Shown piece after piece: positions 43,864-56,810 of a stretch of DNA of 64,000 nucleotides; the first letter of the stretch is position 1, and each line of letters starts with the position of its first letter. Both the position numbers and the translations under genes were made by a program. Below the pieces are notes generated by a model that saw only the letters and a program-made list of their open reading frames with translations, had not been told where the DNA came from and did not search any database. The stretch comes from Alentia gelatinosa (taxonomy: Eukaryota; Annelida; Polychaeta; Phyllodocida; Polynoidae): the NCBI GenBank assembly GCA_950022655.1, contig OX465587.1:24121716-24185715 (forward strand). Direction: 5' to 3'.

Positions 43864-46800
43864 TTATTCACTCAAACTGCGGATCTCTGTGGCCAGAAGG
43901 TTGGTGATGTGGATGGCTTTGTTCGCTTCCTCCCCTCCAATCTGCTTCAGTGCTATTTGACTAGCGTCTCTCACTGAGGAGATGTAGTCATTCCTCCTGT
44001 GAAAAAATATAAGCATTAATTATCTAGTGAGCAGACTAATAGTCGCAAACCGCTGTTATATACTTAGATAAGAGGTCATATAGAGGGATTTAATATCTGG
44101 ATGAATAATTTTCTGAGAGTGGCATTGTTCATCTTAATTATTCATACAGAAATCAATTCATTCTTTTTTTTTCAGGAAAAACTTAATCGCAATCAATTCA
44201 CACCAACAACTAATCTCTCGAATATTAAATACTCATTGGACAGTTTTCTATAAGAAGACCTATAGCCTATCATACTTACCACAAATGTACAAGCTGGCTG
44301 ACAGCTTCTTTAGCTTGTAGATGACCTAGGGCTAGACATCCACTCTCTCTGACCAGACGATCATCACTTGTCAGAGTCTGGAGTAACTTTGTTATGACCC
44401 TTTTTGAATTATCGCCAGTTTTAGCCAATGAGAGTGCGGCTACCGTCCTCACGTTGTTATCTCTGTCGTCCAGGAGGTCCATCAGTGCTTCGATAACGGC
44501 CTTACTCCGGAGACGACCTGCAGTGCATAGAAAACATAGAATGATGATAACAAAGGCAGGTAGAATTCTGTCGTAGACGGACAGGTGAGAAATCTTAAAT
44601 GTATTGCTATTTGCGAACCTTGAAACTCGCCTCTTTGCAGTAGCAGATTGACAGGAAACCCCTGCAAGGGTATCCTGTGAATGACATCACATGCTCAACC
44701 TCATTTTGAATGTGGAGGCGGTGGAATGGATAATCAAAGTAAGATTAAATCTGACACTCATTCAATTATTCGTTTCGTAACTGCACAACCAAGTTCAGAG
44801 AACTTTTGCCGACAAGATAAAAGCACTTTGGCTGACAGGGGAAAGTCTCGCCCAGAGTCCACTATACATATCTTTGCCATTACCCAATGGTACAGAATAG
44901 AAATTCTGCAAAGAACATTTCAATAAAGGGTATACTATTGCAACATCACACATGTACATTGTAATACTGTTTTGTTGCAATTATCATTATAATTGTCATT
45001 ATTATCATTATAGATTCAATTATACAATGGACTATTTTTTTATCATAGAGGGTCTATGAGAGTATAGACAAGTGGAACTCCTGATGTAAACAGTGAACTT
45101 GGCCAAAAAAGACAAAAAGTACATGTATCTATTTTTCCTAATGATAATGTGGAAAATAGCAAAGCCAATTATAATCAGATTTATGATATATTTTGATATG
45201 GTCTATTGCAATCTAATGCTTTGTAGGCCACCTTTCTTTGTAAGAAAGCCTAAAAGGAATTGTATTTCGGTAAAACCCGTTGCTCACCAAGGTTCTCTAT
45301 AGCTTCCACCCTTACAGAGGAATTCATGTCGAAGACCTCTCGCATACAGTAGGACTCGATGGCTTGATCTTGGATCCGAGACCAGAGTGGTTCAATCTTG
45401 CCGTTTACCGTACAGAACTCTGAGGAAAGATATAAGAGAAACATCAGATTTAAAGTGTTACCACATGAGATGATGTCACAGAATTTGGTCATTGACAATA
45501 AATCAGGGTAACCTGATTGGGAGTTGTTATCCCTAATCACCATAATAGATATGTACTGCTTTTAAAATGTTGAGGTCAAGGGATAGTGTCAGGCTGGTGG
45601 CTGAAATTGGCCCTCCTTGTAATAAAATATCATACAACGCCCTTTTTTTTTTGCTGATATAGGGTAATTAAAGGGAAATGTGATCATGGCAACAATGAAA
45701 TACAAAAAATGTTTATCAGATCTCCTGAATCAAAGACAATCTAAGTTCACCTCTGCTATCCTGTTGGTGCAGGGCAGGGCTGTTTTTTTTTGTAATGGTC
45801 ATTATTTCATTCTGTTGGTGTACAAATCTTCTATGAAATACCAACATAGATCTCCTTATAACAGGATAACTATGGATTATATCTAGCAGTATAAACCATG
45901 AAACAAGTCTCACCATCAAATTTGTCTTTTGTAACTATTTTTGTCTCTGTATCCACTTCGAGTTCTCTGTGAAGAAGTTGCAACAGCCATTCTGTATTCT
46001 CAATACCAAAATCCTCTTTTAGTGGAAGCGTGTAATCCGCTTGGAATAGCTCTTCAAATCTGGAACATTAAATAAGGACAATTTGATGCACCTATTCCCG
46101 CTGCACCGGTGCAATTTTCTCATCCAGGCAAACAGCGAGACATAAATTTTGTTCCCAATGATTTCTCTGTCTATTTAAAGCATGTGATCCACCAAGAGTG
46201 AGTTAGGGACAGACGGTGACCATGTGGAGGAATTGTGGACGTTGGCCAACCTAATTGATTGTCGGCTCAGATCGGCTTGGACAATCTGCCTGGTGGATCA
46301 GCAAATTGGTCGGAATCGGCCGGACCCGCCCATTGATGCGGTTGTTGCCTCTGGCCAGTCGGCCTTTTAAAAACAGCCTGCCAGCTGCCTCTGAGCGTTG
46401 ATTTGGTGGATCATGTGCTTATATAAAGGACATTCATCAGCACACCAAAGTCAGAAAATGAAGAAATCTCTATAGATGATCTTATAATTCCTCTTTCATA
46501 TGCAAACTTTACTTCCGATACTCATTAGAGGACACACATTAAATATGCAAGGGAGATATTTAAAAAAAAGGTACACTGCAAGAGGAATGATGAAATTTAA
46601 AAAAAGCTTCCAGGAATGCTGGCTATTGGTTGTATTCTCCCTATTGTACATACTTGTCCCATGTGCATGTAGAGTTGTCATCAAAGTGAGTCGCCCAGAA
46701 AGGCGAAGACTCAATAGCACGTGTCTCTTCTGAGGATCTCATATTCATAGATGTTTTAGTCCTCTTCAACTTTGACTCATTCGTTTGCACTTCTGTGGAG

Positions 46801-49800
46801 GCTGCTGAGCATAGACAGAGGGGATGTAAGGATCAACAGTATGTATACATGTACGTATATATCAATGTGTGTACCAGGTACAGATCATGGCCGATGGGTG
46901 CGTTTGTATATATATATATAAAGGAATGTATGAAAATATAAATGTAGACACTGAATCTGTGAAGTAAAACCTAAGGAAGTACCGGTAGTGACTTCATTAG
47001 GTACTCAATTCAAAGTGGGATATATATGCATATTTTGGAATATGACATGAATAGTGTTGAGCTACCATAGCTTTCTGGAATAACATAATTTTCGCAGTCT
47101 TCAAAGAGTTTAATTGCTGGTTGGTGATAATGGCCATGCTTACATGAATTATGATAAACATTATCATTTGTGTAACCTGCAGTGCCTAGATGAAAGATGG
47201 AGGTTAATCATTCTCTCAATGGCGCTCTCTTCTTTAATCCTGTGTATTTACACTTCTAGGATTATCCACATTTTACAGTACACAGCCAATAAAACCTCCC
47301 TGGCCTGCATCATGTACTGTTTCACCAATATAAATACTACACAAATACGGTACAACACTAGATGAGGAAATGTGATTGACTATGAGGTAATAAGGAATAT
47401 GATATTCATGTAACTGTGACATCAATGGTTCATCAATATGATACTTTTATCTAGTTCTCTTTGTTATGGTTGTTTTCAATGCGAATACTCACTGACTGAA
47501 GGCCTGGGTGTGGAACCTCCATGGAGTGTATAGTATAACTGCTGGGCGAATTCAGCCATATTCTCGTCAAACGTGTCGGTGTTTGTGAGAACAAACCAGT
47601 CAAATCGCGCCAATTGTAACCGCCTGAAAGAGATCACAGTCCATCAACACGAACTACCGTTTATAGAACTGCCCTTTACAGATATTGTGATGTATGTATT
47701 AAGACTTGGAACCCAGACACCGTGGCATCAACATCTCCCGGCTGATGAGCATTACCACCACTACAGTGAGGAGGCTTGAAGACCATAGGACACTAAGCTA
47801 CAGAGGCCTTTAATGAGGATTGGGCTTCTTCACGAGCTGCTATCACCCCAACACTGGAGGAACAGAGACTGGTGGCTAATACCACCATATGCTACTGCTT
47901 TTGGATCATCTTTATCCACAAGTTAAAGAGAGACATTTGACGATAACTGAAGGTTATAGACTGAGTAGGGGGGGGGGGGGCGATTGCTATAACAAAGAGG
48001 ACTTGTATCATACGAACACTACAGAAGTGAATGTGATTTTGTATGTTAATGAGAATTGTTATGTAACTGTATACTTTGTTGTAATAGAATTTAGTAACTG
48101 TACGTGACAATATGCTTTATACACACAGGATCTCATAGAAATATTGCCATGATTTTGATCTGTGTGGTCGTATTCTCAGCGTAGTTGACACGCAGTAATA
48201 TCTGGGCGAATGCGAGGATATTGCATACTTTCAACTACAAGGAGAATACGACCCTGCAGATGAAAATCCTGGTAATGCTGTATTTATTGTCCATTATACC
48301 AAATATAAGTTACCCAAGGAAACCCCAAATCGCTGCCGATATTTATCACGTACTACTTTGCACGCTAGGGACTTTTTTTTCCCGTATTTTACTCAATAGC
48401 GATATGTAGGGTCCACACGTTAATCATAGAGACTACCTACTCCATTGATAAGCCACGAAAAGCTATCTAAACCAGGATTTTTTACTTATGTTCTTAAGAC
48501 CAAGCTCGGTGGTCCAGTTATAACAATGTCTACATGCTATTGGGTTTAGGTATGAGATAAGACATGACCTACATGCCCGTGTCCATCAGAGGCAGCAGTT
48601 CTTGTGGGGTCTGCAGTCCTATCGGGTAGATGGGTTTCTGTGACACGTAGGCCAAGGCCAATTCGTCAGCACAGCATCGGGATTTGATGGACTTCTCACT
48701 CAGTAGAGAAATCAGTGCCTACAAGAGGGAGTATGTTGTAAAGTTGTGAAATCATTTTGAAATATTTTTAGAAATTGTAAAAGGATCATCAGTTGATAAG
48801 CACATATACGCACCCCGCAATTTCTTATATCAAGAATACATATTTCCCATAGTTTTTATAATGTGGAACAGCTAGTAAAATCATTGTATAGGCCCCTATG
48901 TATAATTTTATAACTGTATACATTATCATACTACATTTCATTTAACCCCCAGCGTATCTTAAACAGATTATTACAGAAGACATAACCCGCTCTCAATGGA
49001 TTCTTTTAACAGAAGACGGTTTCGGCTCTTCTTTATTTAGAGATATGTTTCCTTACCCCGCCCACAATGTGGCTAGGGAAACAGCAGCACGGAACCAGAA
49101 GCTTGCAAATGAAATTCCGTAGATAAAAACACAAAACAAAGAGTAGAGCTATCACAAAGGTCGAAAGCAGCCGCTATCGCCAATAAATGTTTTTTTTTTA
49201 TTCTGTCAGCAGAATTTACCGCAGTAGACTTTTTTGTAATGCTTTTATTCATACTGTAGAATAAGGATAAAGGCCATGCAGCTTATCTTCTATCCTTCTT
49301 CTGTCAATAATACCCTAGTTGACTCTGACTTACCTTGCAGTCAATAATAGCCTAGTTGACTCTGACTTACCTTGCAGTCAATAATAGCCTAGTTGACTCT
49401 GACTTACCTTGCAGTCAATAATAGCCTAGTTGACTCTGACTTACCTTGCAGTCAATAATAGCCTGGCCAATTCTCGACAGGAAGTCCACGCCTGCAGACA
49501 ATCCCGACACATCAACCCACACCGTCAATCCATGCGATTCCAGAATATCTTAAAGAACATTGCCATCACTGTTTAGAAAACATATACACATATTAGAAAA
49601 TATACATGATTTCTCATGATGCGATTTATTCGCATCCATCGTTTACGTTCAAACGTTTACCACGCCTAAAACATGAAATGTGCACAGAATATATGTATCA
49701 CATCAAGGAATATTCTTCAGTGATGGAGTTCACATGTAAATATGTAAATTTTCCCCAAGAAATGATCATTGTTCAATTTTCGTTTCAACGTTAAAAGATT

Positions 49801-52464
49801 TTCTCATAACGTTTACCCCGCCTAACCCCTTTTCAGGTTGACGGCCACCCATAAAGTATGTATGCCACACTTTTGGAAAATTTGATCCCCCACAACCTCC
49901 CCTAAATCATGTACACAATAGAACAAAGACCGAGCATACGCAAAATATCCAAAACATTTACCCTCCTCCCCCCACTCAGTGCGACGTACTTTATGGATAG
50001 CTCCTTGTAATAATTTAGTTAAGAAAGACCTACCCTTACATCCTAATTTCATGATATCATATTACAGTCTTGTACAATATATCATTGGTTAGTCAAGTTA
50101 AGATTCCATATACTACACTTCATGCTGAAGCCATAGTAGAGGGGACCTGAGTTATACAGAGTGACAGCTTTTTGGTATCCTTTCCTAAGAGGCTTATTGT
50201 TAAATACTGTTTTTAACTGAGGCTTATCTGATGTCATCCATGGAACCACACCCGAGCTCTCTTTCGCTACACACAGAAATGTGTTTTGTCAGCCAAGTTT
50301 CAAGATAAAGGCAATAGGGGAATTCTCTTTAATGACAGTTTCTGACTCTCAGATCATAGACTTATCAGTACCAATACAATATATCATAACTGTCTCCTTT
50401 ATCTTAAAGATTATTCTCAGTCATTCTATATGTAAACAAATAAAAGCATTTTTTGGGAGAGAGAAACAAAATAGGGTAGGCATTATCTGAACAAACATCT
50501 TTTGGCCTCGTGCTTTGCTACATTCAGCTACCATCTGAAAGAGGCCATTGCTGGTAATATGTTTGCAAATAACTAGTTGTGAAACCTGTATATAATGCAG
50601 AGTGACTGAGTCTAAATATAATCTATTATCTTCAATGAATATTTTAGTTCTGAAGGCATCTACACGCTTGACTTAGTCAATATCGCTCGTGTCAAATCTA
50701 CCTGGCCGCTCGATACATCGTAGCGACACCACACATAATTGAAATCATATTACAGAAACTGTCACCTCCGGTGTATTTTTTCATGTCACTGAATTTTACG
50801 TGCTGATTCTATATTAATGGTTCTGCGTCATTGGTTTAGTGGTGAATTGGATCACGTCTGTGAAGTGTCCAGAGAAGGGTGCTTATTGATATCTGGATCC
50901 TGTGCGTACGTGCTGAGAATCATCATGCTTGTATCAATATGTCAAATATAAATGCTTTTTCTGGGTATCTGCGAACGCACATAATGATTCGGGTCTCATT
51001 TAATGTTCAGATTTGCTACAGGAGAATTTAAGGGCTTTCGTATGTGAAAAGTTGAATACTATATACCCATGCCATATTTACGGTAAATACGTACCGTTTT
51101 GACATATAACGTAAAAATACTGTACGGACCACTGGTCCGTACACTAAAATACGGACCAACTTGCCAACACGTTTATTAACATATCGGTTGTTAAAAATTA
51201 AATTAATGATTCTTTTTAAAATTAATGGTGTATTTATATAGAACGTCCAACCATGCTTGTACAAGTAACAGAACTCGATGATAATTTACGATTTGTACGG
51301 AACTCGGCATAAATGCCTCGTTCCGTACAAACCGTAAATTACCATCTCGTTCTGTGACTTGTACAGCATGGTCAGGACGTTCTATATAAATACACCATTA
51401 TTTGCATTCTTCATAACTAACCAATACATGAGAAGGTAGTATGTCTATATCTTTTTAATACCCTTCATGAATAGACCCTGCAAAGGCAGGTGTAGAGGTG
51501 GCTTGTTGCAAAGTGGGTTACATGGCAAGTAACCTGACTGGATCAACCTCAACACTTTTAATTGTCAATCATATTTATAATTCTACGCTCATTTAATAGG
51601 GGCCATCCACATAGTACATGCTGTGACGAGGTGTTTGGGGTGTGAACAATATCGGAAATGTTGCGTACATCCCTCCTTTAATCTAATGTATACAGGATAG
51701 AGAGGGATGGGGATCTAATTTTTCAGAAAGTTTGCATACATTCTGTATGGATGGTCCCTCAGTGATGAACATACCATTGTCCCTGGTCATCATGGAGGCT
51801 GGTCATATTGTCTTCATTATCAGAGAAATACAGGTTGATCTGCTAACTTCTGTCTTTTTTGTGACAAAACTGTCATTCTCACTCTTCGTGAGGAGCAAAC
51901 CCAAGGGGAAATGTTTACCCCTCATTACCATTGAAGGGTGAACAGCTTTACTTTGCCAATAGGCGAGGCACAGTGGAGTTAGGAAATCAGCGAGAAAAAC
52001 TCAACAAAATGGCTAGACTACGTTTAGATACACAATTGTAAAGAAAGAACCAGCTCTTTTGAAGGTATGCAGAGACAATTTGGTATCACCTTTACGATTT
52101 CTTTTTATGCAATCCGAACTTTTTGAAACAGTTTTATGCAAGACCCCCCTCCCTTGTTTACCACACTTTAAGCCAGGTGAGAACTCTTACCTCTGACTCT
52201 TTTCATCGTGGTCATATCCGCGTGACTGTAACTGATCATCACGTCCTTAGGCTCGGTTACACTCACAGAGGGTTTTAAGGTTTGCTTCTTCCTCAGTTCC
52301 TCATTGATGCTATTTTGATAGCCTTTCTTGCTGGGAGAGGCGTTAAGATCTTCGGTAGATGGCTGTTTAGATTCAGTCGCTGGGACTTTGGCGGGAGACT
52401 TCTCACTCCTTAGAGTCGTTCTACTGATGGACGATGGCGGACGGCTGCTCACAGAAGACCCCAT
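43864..52464 (-). CDS. TIR domain-HEAT repeat protein, nine exons
   Basis: Exons 52191-52464, 49445-49548, 48573-48718, 47493-47623, 46654-46804, 45914-46059, 45288-45419, 44280-44517 and 43864-43996 join in phase, all GT-AG, giving 484 residues. It starts MGSSVSSR, an N-myristoylation-type sequence (inference), then a low-complexity Ser/Lys region. The TIR domain (about 73-175) reads KDVMISYSHAD, then LTVWVDVSGLSAGVDFL, then ALISLLSEKSIKSRCCADEL. Glu145 in CADELALAY aligns with the catalytic Glu of SARM1-type TIR NADases. A linker has FWATHFDDNSTCTWD. HEAT repeats (about 320-480) include DNNVRTVAALSLAKTGDNS and VRESGCLALGHLQAKEAV. Exon 5 has a CAGCAG tandem acceptor. NAD cleavage and innate-immune signalling are possible but unproven. 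Confidence 0.87.
46179..46420. mobile_element. MITE, TIR core CCACCAA, type 3
   Basis: The termini AAGCATGTGATCCACCAA and TTGGTGGATCATGTGCTT are inverted. The interior is GC-rich (GGTCGGAATCGGCCGGACCC) and unlike the 0.2-kb family, but the inner terminal core CCACCAA is the same. It sits between exons 5 and 6 of the TIR-HEAT gene. Confidence 0.65.
49316..49460 (-). repeat. 37-bp tandem repeat over an exon end and its splice donor
   Basis: The last 18 nt of TIR-HEAT exon 2 plus 19 nt of intron are repeated. Copies of TTGCAGTCAATAATAGCC start at 49335, 49372, 49409 and 49446, exactly 37 bp apart. Each contains an identical CAAG/GTAAGT donor. The most upstream donor on the minus strand (exon end 49445) keeps the reading frame. 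Use of any later donor adds 37 nt and an in-frame TGA. Confidence 0.9.
49840..50006. mobile_element. GGGGCCATCCATAAAGTA-type MITE
   Basis: The left end ACGGCCACCCATAAAGTATG and the right end GTACTTTATGGATAGCTCC are inverted. Family interior motifs (GCATACGCAAAATATCC, C-rich runs) lie between. It is in intron 1 of the TIR-HEAT gene. Confidence 0.7.
51046..51411. repeat. Companion palindrome repeat with long hairpin
   Basis: It begins CTATATACCCATGCC (like 5290) and carries a perfect 23-bp palindrome at 51121-51143 (TGTACGGACCA, C, complement). It then has a hairpin of about 190 bp (about 51222-51411) with arms from TGGTGTATTTATATAGAACG to its complement and inner arms containing TTGTACGGAAC. 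The 5.3-kb copy has only the outer right arm. Confidence 0.75.
51599..51760. mobile_element. GGGGCCATCCATAAAGTA-type MITE, diverged
   Basis: The left end GGGGCCATCCACATAGTACA and the right end TTCTGTATGGATGGTCCCTC are inverted with mismatches. Family motif TTGCGTACATCCCTCC lies between. Confidence 0.55.
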
Positions 52465-52543
52465 GGTGACTCAAGATCATGACCTAAAAGAACATACATT
52501 TAATACCACTAATGATACTATTTTTCATTGAGAATACTATAAA

Positions 52544-52830
52544 GAGACGTCACGAGTTTGAGTCTGAGTTTATTTATGCCACGCATTTTGTTGGCTCCAT
52601 AATTTCATGAGTCAAAGACGAGTGACATTATGGAGCCAACAAAATGAGTGACATAAGTAAACTCAAACTCAAACGAGTGGCGTCTAGATTTTATCCTACC
52701 CCGTTTCTACATTTTGTCAGTATTAGAAAGTAGTGGCATAAACAACACTTTATGTCACACCCAGTGACATAAACAAATCCCACGTTAAGCCTATGGGTTT
52801 TTTATTAGGGGTAGGATAAAGCACAGTATA
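52544..52830. repeat. Composite palindromic element, locus 2
   Basis: A 58-bp inverted repeat (52544-52601 and 52628-52685, arms ending TTTTGTTGGCTCCATAA, about seven mismatches) is followed by a module bounded by TTTTATCCTACCCC (about 52689) and GGGGTAGGATAA (ending about 52819). Inside the module the arm word GTGACATAA (or GTGGCATAA) recurs three times, and CGTTAAGCCTATGGG is present. The arrangement equals locus 1 at 4976-5285, but the arm and its repeats are different. It lies 80 bp upstream of the TIR-HEAT start codon. Confidence 0.75.
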
Positions 52831-53351
52831 TCCCCCAAACGACTGCGAATTAAACATTTGTTTCACAATGTACTACTCGGAGATATATTGACTATCAGCG
52901 CGCAGCAAACAACTATTCCTTCACTGTCTGCATGAGAACTCTCTGTCAATGGGAAATGTGCAGAGGGCCAGAGCTCAGTGTCATGTCCGTCTGACCATGA
53001 CTAATCTCTATAGACCGAAATACCTCATTGACCCACTAGTGATTGTGCATGCATTTGGATCATGATTGTACAACAGCTCCAATTGTGGAACAGCTCCAAA
53101 ATGAGCTATTGGCCCAGGCCGGCAGTCGGCGATCACCAACAGGGCAGCCGATTCTGGCCGGCGAGGGGTTCCTGCATGGAGTTGTCCCATTACACTCACT
53201 GCCATATAAGGAATAGAGTAGACCCAGTAGCCAATGCCTGCATTCGCAGCAAACCCCGACCTTCACCCGGACCTCCTTACATGATATTTATAGCGCCTTG
53301 GGACAGTTCTTCAGTCGAGAGTTGACCTAGAATCTAGTGGGCCACAACCAG
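52831..53351. other. No gene recognised
   Basis: Upstream flank of the TIR-HEAT gene. 52970-53066 resembles 28755-28862. A GC-rich patch at 53095-53165 resembles the interior of the CCACCAA MITEs. Confidence 0.45.
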
Positions 53352-53562
53352 CCTCGTTTTGGAGGCACGGAGAGAGGCCGGCGGTCGACGGGGGCCGGCC
53401 GTGAAAGTGCTAAGAGCTGTTATGAGCTGTCATGAGCTGTTCCACCAAGCAGATTATTGCCGCCGGGACGAGGTTTAGGCCGGCTATTGCCGGCGGAGAC
53501 CAATAGGCGAACACAAGGCGCCCGTCTGGGTTCGCGCTAGCTTGGTGGAATAGCCGCTTAAG
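53352..53562. mobile_element. MITE, TIR core CCACCAA, type 2, copy 1
   Basis: The ends GAGCTGTTCCACCAAGC (53434-53450) and GCTTGGTGGAATAGC (about 53540-53554) are inverted. The interior has GGCCGGCTATTGCCGGCGGA and ACCAATAGGCGA. Similarity to 59418-59637 extends further left, through GAGGCACGGAGAGAGGCCGG. Confidence 0.7.
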
Positions 53563-56500
53563 GCAGTTGTCGAAATGACAGTTTGACATGGAGCAAGTGT
53601 GTTACACAAAATGACCCATAGACTGATTATAACCGTAACATACTCACTGACTGTGTTATCCTACTTAGATATTGCAAATCATATATCTACGAAACGGTGT
53701 AAAACTATATGTTTTACTGTAGTAAGAACGCATGACCAAAAAGAATGTTATAAAAGACCATCTAATTTTTAATAATAATTCCCCGCTCGGGGTGGCAACC
53801 ATGTAATAAGTACAGGACACTCATGAGATGAAACGTTTAGTTCCTGAATAGCCTAAATGATGTTCGGGTAGTTTTGGTTTCATATAGTTAACTGATATTA
53901 AAAAAGGGAGCAATGGAAATGACCACAAGGTAACAATGAATGTATGGAGAATTATTTGGCAAAGCTAGAAGTTGTAAGCTGTATGATAATGTCCAGAGAT
54001 AGACTTGCTCAAAAAAAAAAAAAAAAAAAAAAAAATTCCCCGCTCATTATCAATGATGACCATACCATTTTTTTCTAGTCCTATATTTGTTATTGGAAAT
54101 TATTTCAAATAAATCCATATACTGGTAGGAAAGTATATAACGGCGGAGTTGGTCTGATAATGACCATCATTTTTGGGATAGAGCTCTTTCGGATGGCGGC
54201 CGCGACGACAGAATGCAACATTTTCCAACTTTCCAGTTTGTTTTATAGCTGTTGATGGAAAGTTTTACAAATAAATCCACCTAAGGGTGGAAGAATATGT
54301 AACGCAGGAGTTGACGTCACATGGAAGGTCCAAGAGTTCAATGTTGTTTGCTGATAGTACTGGGGGCTGGTCCTTGTAATGTTATGATTGAGGTTCAGTC
54401 TAGATTTAGCAGTGTAGGGATTGGGTGAGCGCCAAGCGCGACAGTTGTGACTTTTTCACAAGCAGAGAAGCTGGTAATACCATCACTATCTATATACATA
54501 TATCATCTAGAGTAGCAAGTACCTTTCCGCACTTCGATATGTAATATCACTAATGATTTTAACATACTGGTTTATGATTATGGGGCCATCGATATAGTAT
54601 GTACACAGAATTTAGAAAATTTTCGACCCAATCCTACCCAATCCTGTACGCACCGCAAAATTTCCCAAATTGTTTACCCCCTCCCCTCCCATTGGGTATT
54701 GATGCGAATAAAGATGCTCAGCGTAACCGTTCATTCAAATCTATCCAGGAAATGCCAATCTTGTAATATCACGGAACGAGTGGCTTTTAGATTAAGATAA
54801 GGCTGAAATTTATAACCTTTTCATCGAGCCATTTGAGATTCCTAGATATCTGTATACATCGTACACGGAAGTTTGCAACTCGCTGTCAGCACTATGGAGA
54901 TAAGAAACTCGTATCCCTACAGGAAAGGGCGGGTCGATGTAGTGTGCATTTCAACTACAATACGTAATCACTCACACCTGTATTGATATCAGAAAGCCAC
55001 ACCCAGCAGAGATTCCCTACAGCACACATCTCTGTGGACAAAGCCTATATTTAATCTCAGACGAAGACAATGCAAATACAGGCTCTCTGTGCATTATTTG
55101 AAGCTCCACCCATCACTCAAATACATTTCCACAGCCCTGTGAAGTCTTTTATGTTACGCTGCTCTCTACCAGATCGCCAATTCATAATCCAACAGGAAAT
55201 ACACGGAGATTCTCTGGTTTTACCTCCCAGGACATTAAAATGTGCTTGGATAGTATTTGCGGTTGATCTCAGATCCAATGAGATACTCCTTGATTAAGGT
55301 GAAGTTCCGGGTACTACATATTGATAGGGAAACACACACTAAACATTAAAACTCCCGAGCCAGAAAAATACACAGAGATGTACACATTCTAAATGGCTGT
55401 GCTGCCATATATGTTCAAGACAGAGGAACACTATTAAGTTAGTACCTGGGTCGTCCCTGGGCGTAGAGGTAAGTGGATCTCTGATGGGGTACGTAGCTCC
55501 AGTCACCCTCTCCTTGCACAGTGTGGCACCCGCAGAAACTGCCGCGGATATTAAGTACCAACAGCTCAAAGCAGTATTGAACTCTTTACTTATTATTTTA
55601 ATACTCTCTGGTCACGTGGGTAGTGTAGGTGAATGTGTCCAGCAGTACTTCGTGAAGGTGAATGTGTCCAGCAGTCCTCATATGCCAGCAACTGACCACC
55701 CCGAATCACACCTTAATCCTGTGTGCTAGAACGTGTACTGGGTCACGGCCCAATGAACCTGCAGCTGTATAACCTTTATAGCCGCTGAGCTCTGCCGCGA
55801 TCGATGTTTCCCAAGCAGCAGCAGTGAGGCCACCAGTGTTGTTATATAGACGTGACCAGACAACAGTTCACCATACTCTCACCGCGAAGGAGAGGTTTCC
55901 TCAGAGAATGGAATTCCGGTATTAAAGGGTCCTGCTAATGACAACGCAGCTGTAGGTGTGATCTTCAACTGACGCTCCAGGTAGGTGGACGATTTGTATA
56001 CTGTGGTGTGAATGTTAGAAGCGTCCTTACATGTCCATGCATTAGCTCGCTGAAGACGTTAATCCTGCCCCTACATGTTGTGGAACAGTCACCGTGCTGC
56101 CACCACCTGGAGAATAGAAACACTACACTTCTCTATTAATAATTGAACGCCCACTCAGGTTATTTTGATAATTCACATACCGGCGCAACAAACCAAGGAA
56201 AAATTGCCATTTTAGATCATGATATCCATGGGAGATACTGTTATTCCCGTGAATAAAATTCCTGATCTTTGTTAATGGCTCTACAGTTGTTCGTTATAGA
56301 AGACATTCCCTCCCTGTTCATTACTTTGTTTTCCTGCCCTGTATATTATCAGATGCAGTCGGTAAACACGTTCAGGGGTGCGCCAATAGGTGACTCAGCC
56401 AAATATTTATTCAGATAATGTTGATAAATATTCTTGAGCTGGAATATCCACCAGAAACTGGGGGGGGGGGGGAATAGAACTCGTTATGCTTTTTGAACTC

Positions 56501-56810
56501 TGATGTTTATATTTGCACCTGTCCTCCACGAACATTGACCACTGACTCCCCTCGTCATTTGATCCGCGTGTCTGAGCTTACCAGTGTCAAGGATGTGTCC
56601 AAAGCGGGCACGCTTAAGCTAATCAAAGAAGTGGAGAGGGATAATACATCATGCGCTTATCGGTAGCCCTTCAGATCGTTGTATCACCTTAACGTCACCT
56701 CGCTGTACAGGTAGGCTTCAGTCCCACCTGTATTAGCAGTTGTATTCTGCATCTATTAGTAGATTATCTGCAAGGTCCAGGGCATGCCATAGAGGGTTTC
56801 CAGAGAATAT
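53563..56810. other. No gene recognised; intergenic between the two TIR-HEAT paralogs
   Basis: Contains an A27 run at about 54008-54033, a diverged GGGGCCATCGATATAGTATG MITE piece near 54580-54710, and a G run at 56461-56472. No frame has domain content and no exon resembling the paralogs was found. Confidence 0.45.

Noticed and set aside
50820..50895. tRNA-like stretch (GGTTTAGTGGTGAATTGG)
   Set aside because: The D-arm-like start has no matching B box or closing acceptor stem.
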